From: Desulfuromonadales bacterium C00003107
GTDB taxonomy: Bacteria; Desulfobacterota; Desulfuromonadia; Desulfuromonadales; Syntrophotaleaceae
DNA length: 13,175 nucleotides
NCBI GenBank assembly: GCA_001751225.1
Contig: MAXT01000075.1
Location: forward strand, 1-13,175
Direction of reading: 5' to 3'
A program made the translations under genes and the position numbers. Positions 6,255 through 12,769 of the stretch are shown piece after piece. The number at the start of each line of letters is the position of its first letter. The stretch's first letter is position 1. The notes below the pieces were generated by a model. The model was not told the DNA's origin. It saw only the letters and a program-made list of their open reading frames with translations, and ran no database searches.

Positions 6255-8093
6255 TTAGTTTTTGACAATCCATATTTCCACCACCTGTCCGTTTCTAACC
6301 AGTGCCGACCAGCGGTTCTGGTAATTGTACAGGGTGCCCCCGGCAATGTTGCTTTGCTGCAGCCGGCCGTCGGCGGCGGCCTCCAGGGTTATTACCGTGC
6401 TGGCCGCCGGCGCCGGGATCACCACCATTTCGACGAAGTCGTCGATCTCCAACAGGGCGGTTCCGGCCCCGTCCCGATAGATGTGGCCGACGAGTTGTTC
6501 CTGCGGCCAGGTAAAGTCAATCTTGTTCCACCCGGCAAGCGTTTGTTGCGCCGTGGCATTCTCCAGCAGGTCTTCGCCAACCCGGACCGGCAGCGCCCAG
6601 GGCCGTTTTTCGCCGGTGGCAGCGGCGCAGTCGGGCGCGGTGGCGGACAGCCCGGAGCTGCGGCCCACCTTAGAGCGGAAGGGCTCCGGCAGTTTATCGG
6701 CCATTTGCGCCAGCTCGTCCCAGGCCAATTGCGCTTCGCCGGTCCGGCCCCGCTCTTCGAGCAGCACCGCCCGATTGTAGTGGACCGACAGTGGCGCTCC
6801 GGGGGTGTCGATCAAACGTTGCAGTATCTGCATGGTTTGAGGCCACATGTCCACCAGGGGGTCTTCCCGGAAAATGATCAATGCCCGTAACTCCAGCACC
6901 TCGGCATCCTCCGGAGCCAGGCGGCGCGCTGCTTCCACGGCGGCGCGAGCTTGGTAAATCTCCCCCAGATACAGGTCGGTCACAGCCAGATTGACTCGGG
7001 ACGGCAGATAGTGGGGGTCGGCTTCGTTGGCCTGTTTAAAACAGGTGGCCGCTTCCTGTAGTAGCTCCCGGGCCTGTTCCGAAAGGGCGGGGGCGCCTCC
7101 TCGCAGGGCCAGGGATTCGGCCCGGCTGCTGCCGTCGAGCACAGAAGGTAGCCAGTAGCGGTAGGCTGCGGCCGGGTCCATGGCCTTGATGGCCATCTGC
7201 AGATAGCAATAGCCGAGGTTGTTGAAGGTTTCGCGGGCTGGGAAGGTCTTCTGGAATTCGCGGAAAAAATAGACCGCGTCTTCGTAGCGCTGAAAGTGCG
7301 CCAGCCGCACGCCGAAACGGAACAGTTCGATCTTCTCCAGCAAGCCGCGCAGCCGGGTTTGCATGAAACTGGCCCGATCTTTGGCCTGAGGATGACTGGG
7401 ATCGTTGTTGGCGTGAGGGATCTGTTTGACCCAGTAGCTGAAGAAATCGTCCCGGCCGGCGCCATCGCTCACCAGAGTATCGATCCGAAAACCAGCGATG
7501 GCGCTGTAGAGAAAGCCCCGGTCGTCGGCTTTCAGTTCTTTGCCCCGGGCGACTGCCAGTCGCTGCTTGGCCGTTGCCCCCGGCACGTCCGAACTCCCCT
7601 CAAGGATGCTTTTCAGCGCTGCCTGTTCGGGATCGCCGGCCAGGGCCAGGTAGGTTTCGAGATGCCAGAAGTCGTCTTCTGCCAGATGCCCCAGTTCGTG
7701 GCCGAGCACGAAGGCCAGCCGAGCATCTCCCTCTTGCTGGGAAACGCCCTGGTAACAGAGCTCGATGGTGCCCTTGGAAAGGACGATGAAACCGTCCGGC
7801 AGGGCGATGGCCCATGGATCGCTCTGGCTGTTGACGATGCGCAGATGTGGCGGTCGAGTGCCGCGCTTGTCGGCTACCGCGAGGACTTGGGCAAAAATTT
7901 GTTTGGCCCGCTGGGCCGGGGGATAGCTGGCTGGATCGATACGGCCGTATTTCTGGATGTAGAAATTGACCCGGCTTTTGGGGTTTTCGTTAGCCTGCGC
8001 TGTGCCGCTAATCGCAATGGTGGCGGCTAGCAGCAGCGCTCCGCAAAGCCCAGCCCAAAAGATGTGTCGTTTGATTTCAGCTGTCACCTGCAT
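6255..8093 (-). CDS. Exported M48-family metalloprotease with TPR-like repeats (BepA-like architecture)
   Basis: 612 residues; GGAGG lies 10 bases before the ATG at 8093. An N-terminal hydrophobic signal (residues 10-34, AQA before NENP) directs export. The zinc protease core spans about residues 60-260. It includes the strand DGFIVLSKGTIE, HELGH at 132-136 (His132 and His136 ligands, Glu133 catalytic), the third-ligand helix GKELKADDRG (Glu186), and the SHPQAKDR motif around His234 that is typical of M48 enzymes. Residues about 260-470 contain TPR-like helical pairs (FNNLGYCYLQMAIKAM, PSRVNLAVTDLYLGEIYQARAAVEAARRL, VHYNRAVLLEERGRTGEA). Known M48-TPR proteins such as E. coli BepA act in the periplasm on misassembled outer-membrane proteins. 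This one has an extra C-terminal region of roughly 115 residues, beta-rich (TLYNYQNRWSALVRNGQVVEIWIV), that I do not recognise. A quality-control role is inference. Confidence 0.9.
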   Translation of the reverse strand: MQVTAEIKRHIFWAGLCGALLLAATIAISGTAQANENPKSRVNFYIQKYGRIDPASYPPAQRAKQIFAQVLAVADKRGTRPPHLRIVNSQSDPWAIALPDGFIVLSKGTIELCYQGVSQQEGDARLAFVLGHELGHLAEDDFWHLETYLALAGDPEQAALKSILEGSSDVPGATAKQRLAVARGKELKADDRGFLYSAIAGFRIDTLVSDGAGRDDFFSYWVKQIPHANNDPSHPQAKDRASFMQTRLRGLLEKIELFRFGVRLAHFQRYEDAVYFFREFQKTFPARETFNNLGYCYLQMAIKAMDPAAAYRYWLPSVLDGSSRAESLALRGGAPALSEQARELLQEAATCFKQANEADPHYLPSRVNLAVTDLYLGEIYQARAAVEAARRLAPEDAEVLELRALIIFREDPLVDMWPQTMQILQRLIDTPGAPLSVHYNRAVLLEERGRTGEAQLAWDELAQMADKLPEPFRSKVGRSSGLSATAPDCAAATGEKRPWALPVRVGEDLLENATAQQTLAGWNKIDFTWPQEQLVGHIYRDGAGTALLEIDDFVEMVVIPAPAASTVITLEAAADGRLQQSNIAGGTLYNYQNRWSALVRNGQVVEIWIVKN

Positions 8094-8158
8094 AGAATGC
8101 TTTCCTCCGTCCCCTTCTATCCCAATCGCTTGCTCTTTTGATTTGCGTCTGTTCCAGA

Positions 8159-8284
8159 GCTACCGGCGGCAATTGCTACCGGATTTATCGCTTCTATTGC
8201 TATATCTACGGACTGCCACCGTTGTTTTGTCGTTTTAAAAATCTATGTTTGGATTTTATTGATCATCGAACATTTTGCTACCGG
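8159..8284. repeat. Three copies of GCTACCGG upstream of the M48 gene
   Basis: The octamer GCTACCGG occurs at 8159-8166, 8175-8182 and 8277-8284, all in the same orientation, within the 205-base gap between the serine-protease stop and the M48 start. The first two are 16 bases apart, about one and a half helical turns, and are joined by the near-palindrome GGCAATTGC. They could be regulator-binding sites or a decayed short repeat. No matching -35/-10 pair was assignable beside them. Confidence 0.4.
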
Positions 8285-8298
8285 CTATGTTCTCCTGC

Positions 8299-9141
8299 TT
8301 ATCGCCTCTTGCGGGACAGCATCGGTTCGGCCTCGTTGATCGGCACGGCGAAGGCCAGGCCGACGAAGGCTTTTCGTCCCTGCTGGGCGGGGCTGATGAT
8401 GGCGTGGCTGACGCCGACCACTTCCCCCTCTTGGTTGAGAATCGGCCCGCCGCTGTTGCCGGGATTGAGGGGGGCATCGGTCTGGATGAGGCCGACGCCG
8501 TTCTGGCTCATCTGCCGGTCGAGAGCACTGACGATGCCGGAGGTCACGGTAAAGGTGAAACCGAAGGGGTTGCCGACCGCAATGATCCCTTCGCCGACCT
8601 GCAGCTTGTCAGAATTGCCCAGGGGCAGGGGAGTGGACGCCGGAAAATCTCCTTCCAGGCGCAGTATGGCCAGATCTTTCTGGACATCGCGCTTTACCAC
8701 TACCGCCGGATAAAAGGTTTTCTCGTAGGTGACAACGAATACCCTTTGAGCGTTTTCAACCACATGGGCGGCGGTCACCACCGTGCCGTTGTTGTCGACA
8801 AAGAAGCCGGAACCGACCACCTGCAGATCCTCCGCTTTCAATGGGGCCTGCTGTTTAGTCGCCTGTTGCTTAGGCTCTTGAGCTGGCTTGGCTTGGTGTT
8901 TGAACCGTTGCATATCCTGTTCAAAGTGCCGGAAGTATTCCTGGAACTGCTGCCGTCCGGCATCTCCGGTGAGTCCGTAGGCGCCGAAAGAATCCTGCAT
9001 CTGGGCAATGCCGACTACCGCCGGCAAGGACCGTTTCGCGACCTCAACCGTGGTCAGGGCGTAGCCAGGTGTGATGCCTGCCAGGCTCAGAAGCAGCAAC
9101 GTCAGGCCAAGGAACCAGTGGAGCTGTTTTGACATATTCAT
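8299..9141 (-). CDS. Periplasmic trypsin/HtrA-type serine protease without PDZ domain
   Basis: 280 residues from the ATG at 9141 (GAGG 12 bases upstream; a second ATG two codons later is possible). A signal peptide spans residues 1-28 (GYA before LTTV). After a helical and Gln/Lys-rich linker (about 60-105) comes an S1C-type protease core: GSGFFVDNNGTVVTAAHVV with His126, RDVQKDLAILRL with Asp156, and TDAPLNPGNSGGPILN with Ser230. The AVGNPFGF and TSGIVSALDRQ segments are typical of DegP/DegQ/DegS proteins. Those usually have one or two PDZ domains and exceed 350 residues. This protein stops right after the protease domain with a basic tail (SRKRR), so substrate choice or trimer control must differ. 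It directly follows the anti-sigma gene (49 bases), so it may take part in signal-dependent anti-sigma cleavage or be a target gene; both are inference. Confidence 0.9.
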   Translation of the reverse strand: MNMSKQLHWFLGLTLLLLSLAGITPGYALTTVEVAKRSLPAVVGIAQMQDSFGAYGLTGDAGRQQFQEYFRHFEQDMQRFKHQAKPAQEPKQQATKQQAPLKAEDLQVVGSGFFVDNNGTVVTAAHVVENAQRVFVVTYEKTFYPAVVVKRDVQKDLAILRLEGDFPASTPLPLGNSDKLQVGEGIIAVGNPFGFTFTVTSGIVSALDRQMSQNGVGLIQTDAPLNPGNSGGPILNQEGEVVGVSHAIISPAQQGRKAFVGLAFAVPINEAEPMLSRKRR

Positions 9142-9190
9142 AGTTAGCTTTTTCCTCTTGATCGGGGTTGAGAAAAAGTCGTTGGCGATC

Positions 9191-10123
9191 TTAATTTGGC
9201 AAACTTGGTGCCAGTTGGGAGAGCAGCTGATCGGTCTCTTTGAGCAGTTGCCGTCTTTGTCGGGCCGTCGGTCCCTGTTCGCTCACTTGCTGCAACAGGG
9301 CGGCAACCCTGGTTAAGGGTTCACTGGCCCACTGCGCCTCCTGTTCCGTGGTGTCGCGGTCGGCTAGGCTGCGCTTGAGCAGCAGGCTCGTTTCGCGCAG
9401 TTCAAACCAAAATCCTTCCGGTAGTGCGCTGGTTTGCAGGGCGGCGACCTTGGCTGCCACCAGCCAACGGCCGAGACCAAAATAGGACCCCCATGCGGAT
9501 GGTTCCCAGGAGGACCCGGTTTCCAGCGGCGGTCTGAAGGCCGGCGGCATGGGATTACTGCCCCCTGTCAGGTCGGCCCGGCCCCGCCAGAGTCCCGCGG
9601 CGAAGGCTCGCGCTGGGATGGTGATCGTTGCCGGAGCCAAACCGTAGGCACGGTTTGGCTCTTCCCAGGGAAAGTCCTGCTGGCGGGCAAGCTCCGAGAA
9701 TTCGGCGCTGTTGGCCGATTGGGCCAGATTCTGGTAGGAGCTTTCGAGCAGCTTTGGCAACTTCGCTTGATCGAAGGGTGCTGTCGACCAGAAGATCAGC
9801 AGCAGGCAGGCCGCTAGAGCTGCTCCGAGAGGCACCCAGGGTTGAAACTGCCAGCGTAGGCTGAAACGCTTTGCGGCGGCTGGTTGTTCTTCATGGCGAG
9901 CGGCTTCAAGCCATAGGCTATAACATTCGGGACAGGCCGCCAGGTGTTTCAACAGGCGGTGGCGTACTCTTCGGCCCAGGCGGTTCTCCACCAACGTCGC
10001 CAGCTCTTCAGCTGTCGGACAGGTTCCCGCAGGGCGAGGCTCTTTAATGGCCAGGGCAATGGAGACGTGTCTGCCGTGCTCTTTGACGTTATTTCGAGTT
10101 GCCGATTGCGATGGGTCTGCCAT
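9191..10123 (-). CDS. Membrane anti-sigma factor with HC2-type zinc finger
   Basis: 310 residues, ATG at 10123 with GGAAG just upstream. Residues about 32-75 are a zinc-binding anti-sigma (ZAS) domain: Cys35, then His60-x3-Cys64-x2-Cys67 in KHLAACPECYSLW. A single transmembrane helix lies at about 96-112 (WVPLGAALAACLLLIFW). The roughly 195-residue C-terminal part should face the periplasm; it has Trp/Pro-rich segments (PWEEPNRAYGLAP, SSWEPSAWGSYFGLGRW) and a helical end. This is the standard layout of a one-pass anti-sigma factor that sequesters a sigma factor in the cytoplasm and senses an envelope cue outside. It follows the sigma gene by 124 bases and precedes the serine-protease gene by 49. 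The periplasmic part matches no sensor domain that I recognise. Confidence 0.88.
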   Translation of the reverse strand: MADPSQSATRNNVKEHGRHVSIALAIKEPRPAGTCPTAEELATLVENRLGRRVRHRLLKHLAACPECYSLWLEAARHEEQPAAAKRFSLRWQFQPWVPLGAALAACLLLIFWSTAPFDQAKLPKLLESSYQNLAQSANSAEFSELARQQDFPWEEPNRAYGLAPATITIPARAFAAGLWRGRADLTGGSNPMPPAFRPPLETGSSWEPSAWGSYFGLGRWLVAAKVAALQTSALPEGFWFELRETSLLLKRSLADRDTTEQEAQWASEPLTRVAALLQQVSEQGPTARQRRQLLKETDQLLSQLAPSLPN

Positions 10124-10194
10124 GTGTCTTCCGGTTTAGCGATATGCCCGGTCCGGCTTAAGGCCGAAGCAGGCTTGTATTGGTTTTGACGGAC

Positions 10195-10244
10195 CGTCGC
10201 AGCGAAATTGTCCCGCAACGCGGTAGGGCGGACTTTTTGCGACG
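10195..10244. repeat. Inverted repeat between sigma and anti-sigma genes
   Basis: CGTCGCA at 10195-10201 is mirrored by TGCGACG at 10238-10244, ending 3 bases beyond the sigma-factor stop codon (10248-10250). A second small palindrome (GACGGTCCGTC) overlaps its left arm at about 10188-10198. A sigma/anti-sigma pair is often translationally coupled, but here 124 bases intervene. The repeat may be an inserted intergenic repeat or an RNA structure that lowers anti-sigma expression. No U-tract follows, so it is not a typical intrinsic terminator. Confidence 0.4.
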
Positions 10245-10247
10245 CCA

Positions 10248-11108
10248 TCAAAGGTCGATCTGCCGGTCCTCTTGCAGCCAGTTGCGTAAGGTTTCTTCGA
10301 GGCCAAGTTTACGCAAGGTCTTTTCCAGTCGGGCCAGTAATCGCCTGAGCTTACCATGGGTTTTGTTCACCCCCCAACCGAGTAGTTTGCCGGCTTGACT
10401 GGCCGACAGCTGGTCCTGGTAAATCATTTTTAGCAGCAGCTGTTCTTCATCTTTCAGTTTGAACGTGCTGTCAAACTCCTTGACGAGGTTGGCGATGTCG
10501 CCGTTGGTGCTCGCTGTGGTACCCGCGGTCAACAGCTGCCCGATTCCTTTGGCCAGCTGAACCTGTTCGGATAGCGCAAGGTATTGTTCGGGGGAGATGT
10601 TGTGTAGTGCCGGATTTGGTGCTGCCCGGTTTTCGAGTTCCTCCGGTTCGCTGGCTGTGGCTTCCCAGCGCACTTTTCCGCAGTCGGGGATCTCGGCCAG
10701 GATGACAGCGACAATTTCGGCAATACCTGCGGGCGGCTCCGGATTAGCGGCGCGGCTGGAGAGGTTGCCGATCACCTCAGGCGGGGCGATCCGTTCCAGG
10801 CAGAGCAGTTTGAAAACCTTGGTCCACAAAGCTCCTTGTTTGACCAGCCACTGTGGGGGGCGGAAACGGCCGAATTTTTTCCGGGAAAAATCCTCCAGCA
10901 GATTGCCGGTCATGCAGTGGAGAAAGGTCGAGAACTTGGCCTTGCCGTTGTAAGCCCGAACTCTCCGCCAGTTGTCCTCTTCCAGTTTTTCCAACAGGTA
11001 GAGGGACGCCTCCTGCGCGGTGTTGGTATCCAGAAAACGCTTCTGTACCAGGCGCTCGAGTTTGTCCCAGCATTGAAAAACTTGCTGGCTGTAGCGATCC
11101 TGCTCCAA
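10248..11108 (-). CDS. Sigma-70-family (ECF-like) RNA polymerase sigma factor with enlarged linker
   Basis: 286 residues with an apparent TTG start at 11108. The frame upstream is closed by TAG without any ATG or GTG, and the next Met is residue 66, inside region 2. Region 2 is recognisable at about 10-90: TAQEASLYLLEKL (regions 2.1/2.2), then VRAYNGKAKFSTFLHCMTGNLLEDFSRKK (2.3/2.4-like, resembling the FrgeasFrtWLyriarN pattern of ECF sigmas). Region 4 is at about 215-270: LKDEEQLLLKMIYQDQLSASQAGKLLGWGVNKTHGKLRRLLARL, a helix-turn-helix for the -35 element. Between them lie about 120 residues, much longer than the usual ECF linker (total length normally near 190). The adjacent zinc-finger anti-sigma gene supports an envelope-signal-controlled factor. 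The target promoter motif could not be identified by eye. Confidence 0.85.
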   Translation of the reverse strand: MEQDRYSQQVFQCWDKLERLVQKRFLDTNTAQEASLYLLEKLEEDNWRRVRAYNGKAKFSTFLHCMTGNLLEDFSRKKFGRFRPPQWLVKQGALWTKVFKLLCLERIAPPEVIGNLSSRAANPEPPAGIAEIVAVILAEIPDCGKVRWEATASEPEELENRAAPNPALHNISPEQYLALSEQVQLAKGIGQLLTAGTTASTNGDIANLVKEFDSTFKLKDEEQLLLKMIYQDQLSASQAGKLLGWGVNKTHGKLRRLLARLEKTLRKLGLEETLRNWLQEDRQIDL

Positions 11109-11195
11109 AAAATTACCTGTAGCAAAAAGGGGATAATCTGAGTGTCGCCTCTAGTGCGGCGAATCTGGGGCATAAAATAACAAAAAGTATACGGC

Positions 11196-11224
11196 AAAAT
11201 ACCGGACTTGCGCGATGCTGGCAA
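11196..11224 (-). promoter_or_regulatory. Candidate promoter of the sigma-factor operon
   Basis: On the minus strand, TTGCCA (11219-11224) is followed after 17 bases by TATTTT (11196-11201), a fair match to sigma-70 -35 and -10 boxes. It would give a leader of about 80 bases before the TTG start at 11108. The call is tentative because an ECF-type autoregulated promoter could lie in the same interval. Confidence 0.35.
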
Positions 11225-11473
11225 GGAGTTTTGCGTAGATTTATATGTTCAGTAGGTGCCGTTAATGGGTGGTGACTTAGGTCTTTCTCCGAGATTCACC
11301 AATGATTGCTTGGTAGGGTGGTGCAGGCGGGGGGATGAACCTAAAATTCTATCTTTATTCTGATGTAGCAGGTCAGTGCGTATATTGAGTCCTGTGGGGG
11401 AAATGGATTGAGTTTGACCTTGAGTTAAATAGCTTTATAAGTTGTGAGCTGAGAGTTGTGTTGAACAAAAAGA
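11225..11473. other. Non-coding gap upstream of the sigma operon, nothing further identified
   Basis: Together with the sigma leader this makes a 365-base non-coding interval (11109-11473) between the sigma-factor start and the M28 peptidase stop. It is more AT-rich than the genes. I see no open frame with a ribosome site and no clear terminator hairpin for the peptidase gene. There is a short direct repeat GTTGTG...GTTGTG near 11440-11460. Confidence 0.5.
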
Positions 11474-12367
11474 TTAACCAGACAAGTTGAGAATGAGTCC
11501 TGCCACAGCCCGGCCTACGGCCGCAGTAAAATCGAGATTGAGGGTCTCCAGAGTGTCGCTCGGTTTGTGATAGTGGGGGCTGCGAAAGTTGGTGGTGTCG
11601 GTGAGCATGATCGCCGGGTAGCCCTCATCCCAAAAAGGAGCATGGTCGGAGCGACGGGTGTCGGGAAAGAGTTCACCATTATCCGGCACGACCAGTGATA
11701 CCGTAGGAAGTTCGGGTTGATATTGGTCTGCTGCATGAATAAAGGATTCTACCAAGCTCGCTGAGGTCTGGTTGCCAATCACGGCGAGAAAATCCCCAAC
11801 GGTCGGAACTTCAATAGGCAAACCTTCGGGCATGGTCTGCACTGCATCAGGGCCGGCGTAAGCTATCGATTCAAGAACCACGACCCCGGCCAGATCCCAT
11901 TCCTGTTCTCGGGCATGCTGTGCTAAGGCTCGACTCCCGCGCAAGCCTCGTCCCTTAGGTTCCGTTTCTCTCTCATTCTCTTCCAGATTTACGGCAATAA
12001 ATTCCACTGTTCGGCGGGGGCGAACCTGCACAAATACTCTGGCCAATTCCAGCAATAAAGCTACACCGCTGGCGTTGTCATCGGCCCCTGGTGAATTAGC
12101 GACCGTATCGTAATGAGCAATGATCAAGAGTTTAGGCTGGTTTGTGACTGTGCCAGGTAGGGTAGCGATCAGATTTCGATATTTCTTGCCGTTATCAAAA
12201 AAGTAGTGAGGTTCTACCTCATAGCCGGAGTCCTGCAGGCTGGTTTTAATATAGACGGCGGCTTTTTCCAGGGCTTCGGGAGCAACCAGGGGGTGTCGAA
12301 TGCCCTGCAGCGAGCTTATATGATTCTTGAGTACTTTTTTCGATATTTGTGATGTCAAGGGCAGCAT
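11474..12367 (-). CDS. M28-family zinc aminopeptidase, apparently cytosolic
   Basis: 297 residues, ATG at 12367 with AGGA about 10 bases upstream. The two-zinc M28 site is visible: His85 and Asp87 in LIIAHYDTVANSPG; the bridging Asp in GADDNASG (96/97); Glu129-Glu130 in VNLEENERE (catalytic base and ligand); Glu166 in VVVLESIAY, in the place of the usual Asp/Glu ligand; and His267 in SPHYHKPSDT. SDHAPFWDEGYPAIMLTDT is also characteristic of the family. The length fits a bare catalytic domain without a PA domain. Unlike many M28 enzymes there is no signal peptide (MLPLTSQISKKVLKN), so it should work on peptides in the cytoplasm unless the start is wrong. It precedes the sigma gene on the same strand but is separated by 365 bases, so it is probably an independent unit, divergent from the receptor gene. 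Confidence 0.9.
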   Translation of the reverse strand: MLPLTSQISKKVLKNHISSLQGIRHPLVAPEALEKAAVYIKTSLQDSGYEVEPHYFFDNGKKYRNLIATLPGTVTNQPKLLIIAHYDTVANSPGADDNASGVALLLELARVFVQVRPRRTVEFIAVNLEENERETEPKGRGLRGSRALAQHAREQEWDLAGVVVLESIAYAGPDAVQTMPEGLPIEVPTVGDFLAVIGNQTSASLVESFIHAADQYQPELPTVSLVVPDNGELFPDTRRSDHAPFWDEGYPAIMLTDTTNFRSPHYHKPSDTLETLNLDFTAAVGRAVAGLILNLSG

Positions 12368-12456
12368 GAGGAGGAATCCTGAATGAAGATGAATAGTAAT
12401 TGCTAATACTACTGAGGGTGACAGGGTTTACAATATTGAAAGCTTATTAAATAGTC

Positions 12457-12485
12457 TTGACTATTAAGTGGCGTTTTATTATAAG
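12457..12485 (+). promoter_or_regulatory. Sigma-70 promoter of the riboswitch-controlled receptor gene
   Basis: TTGACT (12457-12462), a 17-base spacer and TATAAG (12480-12485) match the consensus at five of six bases in each box. Transcription would start near 12492, about 20 bases before the riboswitch aptamer, giving a leader of about 280 bases. Confidence 0.7.
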
Positions 12486-12510
12486 AAGTAACTATTACTT
12501 GCTGTCTATA

Positions 12511-12590
12511 GATGTGTTAACTGGGCAAAGCTGGGGAAATTCGGTGACGCAAAGCCACGGGTCCTTAAAGGATCGCCGGGTTGCAGATAT
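12511..12590 (+). promoter_or_regulatory. GEMM-I cyclic di-GMP riboswitch
   Basis: The conserved core is all present and in order: GGGCAAA (12523-12529), a hairpin capped by a GAAA tetraloop (12535-12539 region), GACGCAAAGCC (12546-12556), a short P3 helix (CGG-GTCCTT...AAGGAT-CG-CCG) and the closing GGGTTGC (12578-12584). In this class the third G of GGGCAAA (G20 of the V. cholerae Vc2 aptamer) contacts one ligand guanine. The Geobacter variants that prefer cGAMP carry A there. Here it is G, so cyclic di-GMP is the predicted ligand. The C of TTGC matches the second contact (C92). An 11-base segment 12511-12521 can pair with 12610-12621 (one bulge), enclosing the aptamer. The element lies between the promoter and a terminator, so it probably controls transcript elongation into the receptor gene. 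Confidence 0.9.
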
Positions 12591-12646
12591 AATGATATAT
12601 AAAACTAACGTTAAACACATCGAAAACATGCTTGTATACGGCAAAG

Positions 12647-12688
12647 GCTCTTCGCTTGCTGACCTTCGGTCAGGCGAAGGGCTTTTTT
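12647..12688 (+). terminator. Intrinsic terminator in the riboswitch leader
   Basis: GCTCTTCGC and CTGAC on the 5' side pair with GTCAG and GCGAAGGGC on the 3' side (a three-base bulge TTG at 12656-12658, a CTTCG loop), and the stem is followed by TTTTTT (12683-12688). It is about 60 bases after the aptamer and about 80 before the receptor start codon, the usual place for the expression platform of a transcriptional riboswitch. GGCTTT of the 3' arm could alternatively pair with AAAGCC of the aptamer core. Confidence 0.9.
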
Positions 12689-12769
12689 ATGCTCCGAAGG
12701 TAAATACCTTTCACTCTTGCTGCATATGTAATTAAATTTCACACTGATCAATTTCTGAAGGGGGTAATC

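Noticed and set aside
5426..6346. Longer version of the helical exported protein starting at 6346
   Set aside because: It overlaps the M48 gene and buries the signal peptide; the ATG at 6190 has a strong AAGGAGG and a clean signal sequence.
8275..9132. Long plus-strand open frame opposite the serine-protease gene
   Set aside because: It mirrors the protease gene codon for codon, has no family resemblance and no ribosome site; such antisense frames are common in GC-rich DNA.
4251..11224. Shared ECF-type promoter motif upstream of several cluster genes
   Set aside because: I compared the gaps upstream of the sigma, M48 and 733-residue-protein genes for a repeated GGAAC-type -35 with a matching -10 at constant spacing and found none that held in more than one gap.
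12523..12529. cGAMP-specific variant of the GEMM-I riboswitch
   Set aside because: The discriminating position is G (GGGCAAA) rather than the A seen in cGAMP-selective members, so c-di-GMP is preferred as the prediction.
12588..12593. TATAAT just after the riboswitch core as an internal promoter
   Set aside because: No -35-like hexamer at a suitable distance; the AT-rich stretch is better explained as a linker within the riboswitch leader.
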